This document shows positions 26,109-35,478 of a stretch of DNA of 64,000 nucleotides, one piece after another (the stretch's first letter is position 1; the number at the start of each line of letters is the position of its first letter). Source of the DNA: Leadbetterella byssophila DSM 17132 (GTDB lineage: Bacteria > Bacteroidota > Bacteroidia > Cytophagales > Spirosomataceae). The notes under the pieces were generated by a model. That model did no database searches, was not told the origin of the DNA, and saw only the letters and a list, made by a program, of their open reading frames with translations. The DNA lies in assembly GCF_000166395.1 (NCBI RefSeq), contig NC_014655.1:3658001-3722000 (forward strand), in the 5' to 3' direction. The position numbers and the translations under genes were made by a program.

Positions 26109-29100
26109 TGGGGGGTAACTAAACAAGGTGATTGGCAGCATATTGCTGATTATGCTAAGTATTATAAGCCAGTTAGTTACTGGTTTTACCCTAAAAAAGA
26201 AATTACTTACACTTACGACGCCAACGGCCAAAACCCCGTTACAACCACTACAGACCTCTACTACGATAATCCTGAGCACTATCAACTGACCCGGCAGGTT
26301 TACACAAATTCTGACGGCATCGTTCACGAGGAAAAGCTAAAATATCCTTTAGATTATAAGAACGTATCGGGGAAAGACCCTATGCTGGATTCTTTGATAA
26401 ATAATCATAGGCACAATATCGTAATAGAACGCACAATCTCAGCCGCTGGCACAGTGCAGGATGCCACAGCATACACTTTTGCCCAGTTTACTGGAAATAG
26501 CCGTAAACCTCGCTTGTTCCTGCCTTCAAAAGAATACCGCTACCAAGCGTCGGGCACTTTTGTACCTTACAGCGGTACAAGTAGCGGTATAAATTCATCC
26601 AGCTACTTTGAAAACTATGCTGTAATAGCTTACGATACGCTAGGGCAGGCTATTAATGTGCGCGATGCGGCCGGGATTCATACTTCAGTTTTAAGAGCCT
26701 ATAGGGCTAGGTACATAGTAGGACATCTTAAAAACGCGCTAAAAACGGATCTTGACCTAGCGCTTTCCAGTGCGGGGACCTCGTACAATAACTTCCTCAA
26801 TGCAGCGGATAATACTACCATCCAAAATACTTTGACTTCAGTGCAGAACTCCTTAACTGCGGCGCAAATGAGTGGGTTCTTATACAAGCCCTTCGTGGGT
26901 ATGAGTAGGGGTATTTTACCTAACGGAACCCGGACTGATTACGAGTACGATGTTTTCGGACGCTTGTCAGGCATTAAGGATCATAACGGAAACTGGGTAA
27001 GTGTTTACGAATACCAATTAAGGGGCAATAACAATTCCTTAGCTAACCATGTAGTCAGCAGAAATCTGAGAACGGCCACTACAAATGCTTCTAATGCTAG
27101 CAACCATTTAAACGCTACCTCACTATATGAATTTTACAATGCCTTTGGAGAGTTATCTCAGAAGGTGTTGTGGCGTCAAACTCCTTCTACAAATAATATC
27201 ATCGCGGAAAACTTGGTGAGGGATAATGTGGGTAGAATAAGTAAAGCCCACTTACCGGTTTCTTACGCATCTACTTCTACCACGCCACTAGCAAGTGGTA
27301 CGGTGGAGAGTACGGCAAATAGCTTTTATGGGGAACAGGCTTACTCAACGACAACTTACAGAGGAGTTTCTGATGAAGTTTCCCAAACGCGAGGCCCAGG
27401 TACAGCGTGGGCTACGAACAATAAAAATGTGAACTATTCTTACGGAACTGCTGGGACCAACGTGAGAAAATATACCATAAATACTAGTAATGACATTACT
27501 CTAGCAGGTACATATCCGGCATGGAGTTTGATTTCCAGTACAGTAACGGATGAACAGGGCAATGTTACTACTGTTTACAAGGACAAAAAAGGACAGACCG
27601 TGCAGACGCAATCGCAGATATCCTCTGGCGTATGGGCTGTTACCTACTATATATATGATGGATTAGGTCGCATCCGGGCTGTTTTACAACCTCTAGGATA
27701 TGACTTAAATAGTTCTATAGGTCAAAGTAGTAGTTCATTCTCCAATTATGTGTTCTGCTATGAGTACGATGCCCGCGGGCGTGTTACCCGTAAGCATGTA
27801 CCGGGAGCAGGATGGACTGAAACAGTATATGATAAGAACAATAGGGCAGTGATGCACCAGGATGCTTATCAGAAAACGCTGAACCGCTGGAATTTTACCC
27901 AGTACGATGTACATGGAAGAGTGGCGGTTAGTGGTGAGACCACAAAAAGCACTACCCGGGCCTCAGCCCAGAGTTTATTTGATGCACATACTACGGCCTT
28001 TGAGAGCCGGACTGGAGCTACATATAACGGTGCTAGTTTTCCGTCTACTTTGCAGCCGGTGTCCACGGAAAAGAAACTGCTAAATTATTATGATGATTAT
28101 TCCTTTCTTGAGCCGCAGTTTGCATTTGCTGCTACAGGGGCTTTTCATACGCGAAATACGAACATCAAGGGATTACTGGCAGGGGTGAAGAAATTGAACT
28201 CCCGGGAGAATGCAAAAGTATATACGGATGCCTTTTATTATGATGTACTAAACCGAATGATTCAAAGTCAGCATACTCATTTTCTAAGTACTTCCAATAC
28301 CGCAAACATCTTAGTAAAGAACCTGGAATATAATTTTGCCGGTGAGGTGACAAAACAAAACGTAACCTATCCCTTTGCTACAGGTACGTTGACGGTGAAA
28401 AATAGAAACGACTACGATCATGCTGGCCGGGTTACCACGAATGCACTGGGTATAAACTCAGAACCAGTTGACATCGTTCACCGCATCTATGATGGAATAG
28501 GCCGGTTAAGTGAGAAAAAGTTCATAGGTACAGGAACAGTACCGTTTGATTCTTGTGCAGTGCTTACAGATGGTATAGTCTTAGGAACTTGGACAGTCAA
28601 CGGAGCCGCACTTGTAGCGCGTAACTTTCACAATTCATGGTGGGTAACGCAGCGAATCGGAAGCAATCCAGATAGATTCATTGTTCGAGCCTACGAAATG
28701 CTTTTGAGAGGGGATGTAACGCTTGCTAATCCGGCGTTTGCTAGCATGGCGTCCTGTTTCTCATGGCTTTCTAGTCCATATGGAGGATTAGAGCCGCCAG
28801 CTACCCCTTCTCAATTTGGTTACGTACCCGGCTACGATTATGTATTTGAAAATGGAGAGCACTTCTTCAAAGAAAGCTCACAAGCCGCTTGTTCTACGCC
28901 AGCTGCTATTACTTCAAATGTTCCGTCACCGACCATTAGCCAAAGTGTTACGCTAACTACCAGCTGTTCTACGGGTACGCCAAAGTGGAATACGAACGCT
29001 ACTTCTAACAGTATTACTGTGACGGCAACGGCTACAGCGACCACCTACTCGGTAACTTGTCAGGGCTCGAATTGTACTACAAGTAGTTCGGTTTCCTACA

Positions 29101-30545
29101 CAGTAACTGGTTCAAATGGCCCTTGCTCAACTCCAGCGGCTATTACTTCAAATGTCCCATCACCTACCATTAGTCAAAGTGTTACCCTTACCACCAGTTG
29201 TACTTCAGGTACACCTAAGTGGAACACTAACGCTACTTCCAACAGTATCACTGTTACGGCTACCGCTACAGCAACCACGTACTCGGTAACTTGCCAGGGA
29301 TCAAATTGTACTACCAGCAGTTCGGTATCCTATACAGTGCAGGCTAGCGGCTGTAATGTGTTGACTGATGGGCTAGTGATGGGTACGTGGACGGTAACCG
29401 GCCACTCTTTAATAGCGCGGTACTTCCACAGTCAGTGGTGGCTGGTGCAACGCATCCAAAGCAGTCCAGAGCGCTTTATTGTTCGGGCTTCAGAAATGCT
29501 AACACGGGGTGATGTTAATTTGAACAATTCATCCTACTCAGGTTTAGGGGCTTGTTTTCAATGGCAAACCAGCAACTACGGTGGTCTTGAGCCTCCTGCT
29601 ACTCCTTCTGTATTTGCCGTACCTTCTGGATATACCTATATGAGTGAAAATGGGGAATACTTCTTCCAAGCCAGTGGACCTGTTGCCTGCTCAACACCAG
29701 CTACGATAAGCGCCAGTGTAACTTCTCCTAGCATCAGTCAATCCCTTACTCTGACCACGAGCTGTAGCACGGGTACTCCTAAATGGAATACAAATGCCAC
29801 CAGTAATAGTATAACGGTAACGGCCACACCAAGTCCTGTAGTTTATTCGGTAACTTGTCAAGGAGGGTCTTGTACTACCAGCCCTTCAGTATCCTACACG
29901 GTCATCGCTACGCCTTGCAATACGTTGACGGATGGACTGGTGATAGGTACGTGGACAGTTACAGGTCATCCGCTAATTGCACGGTATTTCCATAACAAAT
30001 GGTGGCTGGTGCAGCGGATCCAAACCTCACCGGAACGGTTCATAGTACGCGCAGCGGAGATGATCAGCCGGCCAGATGTCACGCTGAATAATTCAGGATA
30101 TACGGCATTAGCGGCTTGTATGGAATGGCCTACGAGTAATTATGGTGGACTCGAACCCCCAGCTACACCTTCCTTGTTCCCAGTTCCTGCCGGTTATACT
30201 TACTTGACCGAGAATGGAGAGTCATTTTTCCAAAAGAATGCAGGAGGCAGAATGGCGGCAGATTACACGTGGGAGGATGAAGTGTTTGCACAAGACATAT
30301 TGCTCTTTCCTAATCCTGCCAATAATGCATTTGAAGTTAAAGTGAATGTCCTTTCTGCACTAAAAGGAGCACGTGTGCAGGTAGTTGACATGAAAGGCCG
30401 CGCTGTCCATACAGAAGAGTACGATTTAGGTCCTGGTATAAATACTATAAAAATCAACAGTTCCGGATTTGAGAACGGGACCTATCTGGTTAATGTGCAG
30501 AAGGGTGGATATGTGCGTAGTGCCAAAATAGTCATCTTAAAATAA
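26049..30545 (+). CDS. RHS/YD-repeat shell protein with Ig-like repeats and T9SS sorting domain (5' end lost to frameshifts)
   Basis: The open frame covers 1498 codons, but its first ~15 are out of phase with the original gene, which enters near 26095. Residues ~50-830 are YD/RHS shell repeats (YEYDVFGRLSGIKDHNG, YYIYDGLGRIRAVLQP, YEYDARGRVTRKHVPG). Then come three copies of an unrecognised ~107-residue module (about 835-942, 1100-1209, 1288-1397) interleaved with three ~74-residue Ig-like repeats (947-1020, 1024-1098, 1212-1286). A T9SS type A domain (LFPNPANNAFEVKV, ~1420-1498) ends it. The next RHS gene starts 7 bp later, so the shell seems split over two polypeptides. Without its signal peptide this product probably cannot be exported. 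Confidence 0.85.
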   Translation: MILKKITLLINIVRLHFYIKWGVTKQGDWQHIADYAKYYKPVSYWFYPKKEITYTYDANGQNPVTTTTDLYYDNPEHYQLTRQVYTNSDGIVHEEKLKYPLDYKNVSGKDPMLDSLINNHRHNIVIERTISAAGTVQDATAYTFAQFTGNSRKPRLFLPSKEYRYQASGTFVPYSGTSSGINSSSYFENYAVIAYDTLGQAINVRDAAGIHTSVLRAYRARYIVGHLKNALKTDLDLALSSAGTSYNNFLNAADNTTIQNTLTSVQNSLTAAQMSGFLYKPFVGMSRGILPNGTRTDYEYDVFGRLSGIKDHNGNWVSVYEYQLRGNNNSLANHVVSRNLRTATTNASNASNHLNATSLYEFYNAFGELSQKVLWRQTPSTNNIIAENLVRDNVGRISKAHLPVSYASTSTTPLASGTVESTANSFYGEQAYSTTTYRGVSDEVSQTRGPGTAWATNNKNVNYSYGTAGTNVRKYTINTSNDITLAGTYPAWSLISSTVTDEQGNVTTVYKDKKGQTVQTQSQISSGVWAVTYYIYDGLGRIRAVLQPLGYDLNSSIGQSSSSFSNYVFCYEYDARGRVTRKHVPGAGWTETVYDKNNRAVMHQDAYQKTLNRWNFTQYDVHGRVAVSGETTKSTTRASAQSLFDAHTTAFESRTGATYNGASFPSTLQPVSTEKKLLNYYDDYSFLEPQFAFAATGAFHTRNTNIKGLLAGVKKLNSRENAKVYTDAFYYDVLNRMIQSQHTHFLSTSNTANILVKNLEYNFAGEVTKQNVTYPFATGTLTVKNRNDYDHAGRVTTNALGINSEPVDIVHRIYDGIGRLSEKKFIGTGTVPFDSCAVLTDGIVLGTWTVNGAALVARNFHNSWWVTQRIGSNPDRFIVRAYEMLLRGDVTLANPAFASMASCFSWLSSPYGGLEPPATPSQFGYVPGYDYVFENGEHFFKESSQAACSTPAAITSNVPSPTISQSVTLTTSCSTGTPKWNTNATSNSITVTATATATTYSVTCQGSNCTTSSSVSYTVTGSNGPCSTPAAITSNVPSPTISQSVTLTTSCTSGTPKWNTNATSNSITVTATATATTYSVTCQGSNCTTSSSVSYTVQASGCNVLTDGLVMGTWTVTGHSLIARYFHSQWWLVQRIQSSPERFIVRASEMLTRGDVNLNNSSYSGLGACFQWQTSNYGGLEPPATPSVFAVPSGYTYMSENGEYFFQASGPVACSTPATISASVTSPSISQSLTLTTSCSTGTPKWNTNATSNSITVTATPSPVVYSVTCQGGSCTTSPSVSYTVIATPCNTLTDGLVIGTWTVTGHPLIARYFHNKWWLVQRIQTSPERFIVRAAEMISRPDVTLNNSGYTALAACMEWPTSNYGGLEPPATPSLFPVPAGYTYLTENGESFFQKNAGGRMAADYTWEDEVFAQDILLFPNPANNAFEVKVNVLSALKGARVQVVDMKGRAVHTEEYDLGPGINTIKINSSGFENGTYLVNVQKGGYVRSAKIVILK
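28553..30240 (+). repeat. Interleaved protein-domain repeats (3 x unknown module, 3 x Ig-like)
   Basis: At DNA level the unknown module lies at about 28553-28876, 29349-29676 and 29914-30240. It shares a GTWTV strand, a WW pair, FIVRA and YGGLEPPATPS. The Ig-like copies at about 28888-29109, 29122-29343 and 29686-29908 share TPKWNTNATSNSITVTAT and YSVTCQG. Order: U-Ig-Ig-U-Ig-U. The first two Ig copies are almost identical, which suggests recent duplication. Confidence 0.9.
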
Positions 30546-30552
30546 AGTACCC

Positions 30553-32388
30553 ATGAACCTGAGAATCATACTAATACTATTCGTTCTTTTGGCGCAGCAG
30601 GGGAACGCTCAAAAGTTGGGAGTGAATACCCCTACACCTGACCCTTTAAAAGGACTGTCTAACCGTACGTCCACGAGCTACATGCAGATCGTAAACTACA
30701 AATGGCACGTGCGGGGCGGGCTGGCAGGAATAAATTTAGATGGTTCTGGAAATGCGAATCCAAATTCGGGTGAAAATGATCTGTTTGCCTACAAACTTGA
30801 GTACGAAACGGCGGGGCAGTGGTCGGGTAACATCGGCAAGCAAACCTGGAGCCATAAGAAGCCCAGTCCACCAGCAGACACGCGTAGTTACACGTTTAGC
30901 TACGACGGACTCAGCAGGCTGACGGCGGCAAGCTATAGCGGCTTAACCGGGGAAAGCTTTGGTCTTCCCTTGGTGAGTTACGACAAGAACGGAAACATCA
31001 CGGCCTTGCAGCGAAATGGCAAGATGGGAGGACCGCACGGTTTAATGGATAATTTGACATACACCTATTCAGGTAACCGTTTGAGTGCCGTAAACGATGC
31101 CATCTCCGGAGAGTACGAAGTTGATTTTGTGAAGCGTGGGGGCGGCACCTACGGGTATCATGTCAATGGGGCCTTAAACAGTGACGAAAATGAAAAGATC
31201 TCTAGTATTACTTACAACACTTTTTTAAATTTACCGGAGCAGGTGAATTTGAACGATGGCCGCTGGATCAAGTACACCTATGACGGAGCCGGCACGCTCT
31301 TGAAAACCGAATACAGTAACGGTGAGTATTGGGAATATGTAGAAGGGGTGGTGTTTAAGAACGGGCAGCCTTACCAAATGGCCATTCCGGAGGGACGGGC
31401 GGTATACGAGTCCAGCCAATGGAAATTGGAGTACGATATAAAGGATCATCTAGGAAACACTCGGGTCAGTTTCCGGGAGGGTGTAGGCGGAGCAGAATTG
31501 AAGGCCAAGACGGATTTTGACCCTTGGGGGGTGAGGTTAAACGGCACAGGAGTAGTTAATGGCTTTCAGAACCGCTGGGAGTTGCAGGGCCATGAAAAAG
31601 AAATGACCTTTAACCTGAACAGGGTTAACTTTGGGGCCAGGGTTTACAATCCAACCATTGGTCGTTTTGATAAACCGGACAGGTATTCAGAAAAGTATAT
31701 GCCGTTATCAACTTATCAATACGCAGCAAATGATCCAATTAGATATGTTGACATTAATGGGGATAGTTTATGGATAACACATAAAGGTAATAACTATCTC
31801 TATAACGATGGGCAGCTATTTAATTCTGATGGCTCTCAATTTGAGGGAAAAATGAAAGGGTTTTTGAAACAAACGTTCAATGCATTAAATAAAATTAACA
31901 AGGTAAGTGAAGGGAAGGAAGTATTGGGTGACTTATCTACGTCAACAAATAATTTTTACATAAGTCACGCATCTAATAATCCAAAGTCTGCAGGAGCTAA
32001 TCAATTTATAGATTTCAATAGAAATGCGTCTTATGCAAATGCTATGCGAGAAGAAAACCAAGGTAGACCTATACCTGGTGGTTCGGGAGGTACAGTTTAT
32101 TGGAATCCTAATGAAGGAGGGGTTACAGAACTTGGAGGTTCAATTGGGGTTAGACCTATTTCTAACTTAGGACACGAACTTTTTCACGCATTTGATGCAA
32201 ATCATGGTAATTCTGATAATAGAGCCTCACACATTCAGCTAAATAGGGGTGAAGTACGGGCGGCATATTTTGAAAACCAGCTAAGAAAAGCCTTTGCTTA
32301 TCCATACAGAGAATCATACAACACTTCTCAATTTGGACCAGTTAGGATATTGGATTCTAAAAATCAACCCATAAATTTCTCAAAATGA
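30553..32388 (+). CDS. RHS core protein with C-terminal HExxH metallopeptidase toxin (cassette A)
   Basis: This 611-residue protein has its own signal peptide (MNLRIILILFVLLAQQGNAQ). The RHS shell (about 30-350) includes DIKDHLGNTRVSF. The RHS-associated core follows at about 355-400 (VNFGARVYNPTIGRFDKPD, YQYAANDPIRYVDINGDS) and marks the usual self-cleavage border. The remaining ~210 residues are the variable toxin: HELFH at 541-545 is a zinc site (His541, Glu542, His545), as in M91-like effector peptidases. The gene follows the T9SS-tagged shell half by 7 bp and overlaps its immunity gene by 4 bp. Confidence 0.85.
   Translation: MNLRIILILFVLLAQQGNAQKLGVNTPTPDPLKGLSNRTSTSYMQIVNYKWHVRGGLAGINLDGSGNANPNSGENDLFAYKLEYETAGQWSGNIGKQTWSHKKPSPPADTRSYTFSYDGLSRLTAASYSGLTGESFGLPLVSYDKNGNITALQRNGKMGGPHGLMDNLTYTYSGNRLSAVNDAISGEYEVDFVKRGGGTYGYHVNGALNSDENEKISSITYNTFLNLPEQVNLNDGRWIKYTYDGAGTLLKTEYSNGEYWEYVEGVVFKNGQPYQMAIPEGRAVYESSQWKLEYDIKDHLGNTRVSFREGVGGAELKAKTDFDPWGVRLNGTGVVNGFQNRWELQGHEKEMTFNLNRVNFGARVYNPTIGRFDKPDRYSEKYMPLSTYQYAANDPIRYVDINGDSLWITHKGNNYLYNDGQLFNSDGSQFEGKMKGFLKQTFNALNKINKVSEGKEVLGDLSTSTNNFYISHASNNPKSAGANQFIDFNRNASYANAMREENQGRPIPGGSGGTVYWNPNEGGVTELGGSIGVRPISNLGHELFHAFDANHGNSDNRASHIQLNRGEVRAAYFENQLRKAFAYPYRESYNTSQFGPVRILDSKNQPINFSK
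30799..31640 (+). repeat. RHS core direct repeat, copy 1
   Basis: This block is nearly identical to 33076-33917 at a constant offset of 2277 bp, with only scattered substitutions. A third, shorter copy lies at about 35484-35900 and lacks 9 bp (three codons). Such homology allows an orphan tail to recombine with the expressed gene. Confidence 0.9.
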
Positions 32389-32813
32389 GAACTATATTTT
32401 TTTGCCTTGCTGCCCTTTTATTCTTAGGCTCTTGTACAAAGATAATTCAACTGAAAAACTCAGAAGGTTCAGTTTGTACTTTTAAATTTCCTAAAGGAGT
32501 AAAGATTACCAAAATTACTTCTGATGATCCTACCCTGGACTGGCTTGTCGATTTCTCACAAAACAGGAAGATTTTTGTTTCCAACAATGATATTAGCGGT
32601 AGTCCTCTTAACAGTTATAAACTGCAAGAATATGGAGAGAATATAGTAGTGAAGATTGTTGCAAGTGATTCTTTAATCCTTACAGGAAAAAACAACTATG
32701 GAAACTGGAAAGAAATAAAAAAGAATGGCATTATTTACGGCTATATGAATATCTCAGATGACGAGATTGATAAATTTGAAAAGTTGATTATTCCTGAATG
32801 TAAAAGTAAGTAA
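32385..32813 (+). CDS. Candidate immunity lipoprotein for cassette A
   Basis: This 142-residue protein has a signal peptide with lipobox FLGSC at residues 13-17. The ATG overlaps the toxin stop (ATGA), as usual for toxin-immunity pairs. The mature domain is short and beta-rich and belongs to no family I recognise. A lipid-anchored immunity protein fits a toxin that attacks the cell envelope or periplasm. Function is inferred from position only. Confidence 0.6.
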   Translation: MRTIFFCLAALLFLGSCTKIIQLKNSEGSVCTFKFPKGVKITKITSDDPTLDWLVDFSQNRKIFVSNNDISGSPLNSYKLQEYGENIVVKIVASDSLILTGKNNYGNWKEIKKNGIIYGYMNISDDEIDKFEKLIIPECKSK

Positions 32814-32829
32814 TGTGCCATAATGAAAG

Positions 32830-32856
32830 AGGCTGCCCCATCCGGGCGGCCTTTTA
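32830..32856. terminator. Bidirectional terminator between immunity A and the XRE fragment
   Basis: AGGCTGCCC (32830-32838) pairs with GGGCGGCCT (32844-32852, one G-T pair), followed by T-rich sequence. It sits between convergent genes. Confidence 0.8.
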
Positions 32857-33062
32857 TCACATAATACTTTGCAGTTTAGTTTGCTTAATAAAAGCATCAA
32901 GGAGAGCGAAGACGTGTTGTTTATCGTTCTCTTTTAGTTTTTGTATGTCGAGTACCCGGTTAATGATGCTTTTTCCAGTAGAATATCCGCAGAGCCAAAA
33001 AGATAAGCCCAAGATACTTCGAGGATTTTGGCCATTTTCGTAGCAATATTGCGAAATGGTAT
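32857..33062 (-). pseudogene. XRE-family regulator, C-terminal fragment with a frameshift
   Basis: On the minus strand the reading NIATKMAKILEVSWAYLFGS, then after a +1 shift SIINRVLDIQKLKENDKQHV followed by FALLDAFIKQTKLQSIM and a stop, is the 3' part of a helix-turn-helix regulator. It is homologous to the intact one at 39739-40068 (both end in a DAFI-K-Q/TI pattern). The N-terminal DNA-binding half is missing: at about 33062 the sequence switches abruptly to RHS core on the other strand. Confidence 0.75.
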
Positions 33063-34677
33063 CAAACTAAATAGTGAGTACGAAACCGCGGGGCAGTGGT
33101 CGGGTAACATCGGCAAGCAAACCTGGAGCCATAAGAAGCCCAGTCCACCAGCAGACACGCGTAGTTACACGTTTAGCTACGACGGACTCAGCAGGCTGAC
33201 GGCGGCAAGCTATAGCGGCTTAACCGGGGAAAGCTTTGGTCTTCCCTTGGTGAGTTACGACAAGAACGGAAACATCACGGCCTTGCAGCGAAACGGCAAG
33301 ATGGGAGGGCCGCACGGTTTAATGGATAATTTGACATACACCTATTCAGGTAACCGTTTGAGTGCCGTAAACGATGCCATCTCCGGAGAGTACGAAGTGG
33401 ATTTTGTGAAGCGAGGGGGCGGTACCTATGGCTATCATGCGAATGGGGCGCTAAACAGTGATGAAAATGAAAAGATCTCTAGTATTACTTACAACACTTT
33501 TTTAAATTTACCGGAGCAGGTGAATTTGAACGATGGCCGCTGGATCAAGTACACCTATGACGGAGCCGGCACGCTCTTGAAAACCGAATACAGTAACGGT
33601 GAGTATTGGGAATATGTAGAAGGGGTGGTGTTTAAGAACGGTCAGCCTTACCAAATGGCCATTCCGGAGGGACGGGCGGTATACGAGTCCAGCCAATGGA
33701 AATTGGAGTACGATATAAAGGATCATCTAGGAAACACTCGGGTCAGTTTCCGGGAGGGTGTAGGCGGAGCAGAATTGAAGGCCAAGACGGATTTTGATCC
33801 ATGGGGGGTAAGGCTGAACGGTACGGGCACGGTGAATTCTTTCCAGAACCGCTGGGAGATGCAGGGGAAGGAAAAAGAGTCTACATTTAACCTGAATATG
33901 GTCAATTTCGGGGCAAGATACTACAATGCAACATTAGGTAGATTTTTATCAATAGACCCCAGGGCTACTGAGCGTGAATGGCTAACCCCGTATAATTACG
34001 TACAAAACAATCCGATAATGCGTATTGACCCGGATGGGGCGTTTGATGATTACGCAATGAGGGATGATGGCAGAGTGGTGCTGGTACAGAAAACAGAGGA
34101 TAAGTTTGACCGTTTAACGGCATCAAATGGAAACGAAATAAAAATCAATAAAGCTACTGCCTCAAGCGGAAGTATAATTTCACAGCTATCAAAAGAGGAT
34201 TCTGGCGGTTTTAGTATGGGTACTACCACCAATGCCACCGATGCCCGAAATCTGTACAATTTTATGGATGCAAATACTACGAGGGGAACAGAGTTTAGTT
34301 TAGCGGGTAGTATGGAAAATGGGAGAGTTAATTACTCTGTATCAACATCTCATGAAATAGGAAGCACTAGTTTTGATAAAATAGGTATTAAGCCTACAAA
34401 TTTAATATTTCATATACATAATCATGATGGAGATTTGAATAATAGCACTGCTACGTATCCATCAAATGCGGATAAAACAAAAGTTGATGGGGTATTAAGA
34501 GAGGTTGTTAAAACCAGTAGATTTTTACCTCGTTTTTTCCTTTCTTTAGAAAATGGAGCTATGAGAGAAGTTTATCAAAAAGGCAAGAAAACAGAAACTA
34601 CTAACTTAAATATTAGAACTGCTAATCTTAAAAATATAAAGAGATATGATTACTATAGCAAGAATCGCAAAAACTAG
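33028..34677 (+). CDS. Orphan RHS tail with JAB-like metallopeptidase toxin (cassette B)
   Basis: The frame opens at a TTG inside the antisense XRE fragment, so it has no native start or signal peptide. RHS homology begins at about 33076 and is almost identical to cassette A up to the core (FGARYYNATLGRFLSIDP). The C-terminal ~215 residues start DGAFDDYAM and contain HIHNHDGD followed by PSNAD. This HxH...SxxD spacing is that of JAB/JAMM zinc peptidases such as the JAB-like toxin 1 group. It overlaps its immunity gene by 32 bp. It is probably a silent tail that becomes active by recombination into the upstream gene. Confidence 0.75.
   Translation: MAIFVAILRNGIKLNSEYETAGQWSGNIGKQTWSHKKPSPPADTRSYTFSYDGLSRLTAASYSGLTGESFGLPLVSYDKNGNITALQRNGKMGGPHGLMDNLTYTYSGNRLSAVNDAISGEYEVDFVKRGGGTYGYHANGALNSDENEKISSITYNTFLNLPEQVNLNDGRWIKYTYDGAGTLLKTEYSNGEYWEYVEGVVFKNGQPYQMAIPEGRAVYESSQWKLEYDIKDHLGNTRVSFREGVGGAELKAKTDFDPWGVRLNGTGTVNSFQNRWEMQGKEKESTFNLNMVNFGARYYNATLGRFLSIDPRATEREWLTPYNYVQNNPIMRIDPDGAFDDYAMRDDGRVVLVQKTEDKFDRLTASNGNEIKINKATASSGSIISQLSKEDSGGFSMGTTTNATDARNLYNFMDANTTRGTEFSLAGSMENGRVNYSVSTSHEIGSTSFDKIGIKPTNLIFHIHNHDGDLNNSTATYPSNADKTKVDGVLREVVKTSRFLPRFFLSLENGAMREVYQKGKKTETTNLNIRTANLKNIKRYDYYSKNRKN
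33076..33917 (+). repeat. RHS core direct repeat, copy 2
   Basis: Copy of 30799-31640, collinear and without indels over most of its length. The third copy (about 35484-35900) covers only the 3' half. Confidence 0.9.
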
Positions 34678-35161
34678 TATTTTGATATTCATTTTGTCTT
34701 TGCAGGCATGTTCTTTTGGTAAACAAGACGGTTATCTTAAAGACATTGCTATTCAAAATGTTTTAGATAAGGCGATAGACTCTCTTTTAGTAGAAGTTCC
34801 AATTCAAGACTACGTAAGGGTTTTATTTACTGAATCAGAGGGGAAAACCTATGTCTTTGTAACAGGTCTTTTAAGTCCGTATAATTTTAAGACTAAATAT
34901 TATTTCGAAAAAGGAGGAAAGAAAATACTAATAGGGTATAGTAATCTAAGTTTAGAAGAAAGGTTTGCAAACCTAACCTACAAGAAACCAGAAAAGGTAT
35001 TTGAACACCTGGATGAGGTTGCTGATATCTTCGATGGTAACTCGGTAACTTATGAAGTAGAAAATAATAATACCATAAAACGAATAAATCCTAGTGATGA
35101 GATATGGGAATTGCAGTTTCATAATGTAGAACCATTGCCAGAGCCTCCATTAGAGGAGTAA
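34646..35161 (+). CDS. Candidate immunity lipoprotein for cassette B
   Basis: This 171-residue protein has a signal peptide and lipobox LQAC (residues 19-22). It begins inside the 3' end of toxin B (32-bp overlap). The mature part is charged and of no family I know. The role as immunity protein is inferred from position, lipid anchor and the same arrangement in all four cassettes. A terminator follows. Confidence 0.6.
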   Translation: MITIARIAKTSILIFILSLQACSFGKQDGYLKDIAIQNVLDKAIDSLLVEVPIQDYVRVLFTESEGKTYVFVTGLLSPYNFKTKYYFEKGGKKILIGYSNLSLEERFANLTYKKPEKVFEHLDEVADIFDGNSVTYEVENNNTIKRINPSDEIWELQFHNVEPLPEPPLEE

Positions 35162-35175
35162 AGCCAGACAATAAA

Positions 35176-35202
35176 ACTGCCCTCCGAGTGAGGGCATTTT
35201 AA
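35176..35202. terminator. Terminator between immunity B and the second XRE fragment
   Basis: TGCCCTC (35178-35184) pairs with GAGGGCA (35190-35196), flanked by A-rich and T-rich runs, which suits both convergent genes. Confidence 0.8.
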
Positions 35203-35478
35203 TTGGCTAAAGTTTGCAGTTGTCTTTTGGTAATATGAGCATCAATAAGTGTTTTGACCATATTTTTGTCTTCAGGATTTAGGAGCTGTACGCCTTTAAA
35301 CTGCTTCAATAAATCTTTATCATTAAACTGAGCTGATAGGGCTTCGTTTTGGTCTCCATTCATTGGAAAATGCGCAGAAGTTTCCAGTACTGCAGCCAGT
35401 TTTTGCAATACTTTAGAAGAGGGGCTGGATTTACCAGTTTCATATCTTCCAATCTGCACATAAGTAAGACGGACCTTA
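35199..35478 (-). pseudogene. XRE-family regulator, 5'-truncated
   Basis: The minus-strand frame contains LTYVQIGRYETGKSSPSSKV, the recognition helix and following helix of an XRE HTH, then a C-terminal dimerisation region ending KNMVKTLIDAHITKRQLQ. The first part of the HTH is missing because at about 35478 the sequence changes to RHS core of the next cassette. The family branch differs from the other two regulators of the array. The only in-frame starts are internal, so it is probably non-functional. Confidence 0.75.

Noticed and set aside
32813..33043. 76-codon plus-strand frame after immunity A
   Set aside because: It covers the terminator and is antisense to the XRE regulator fragment.
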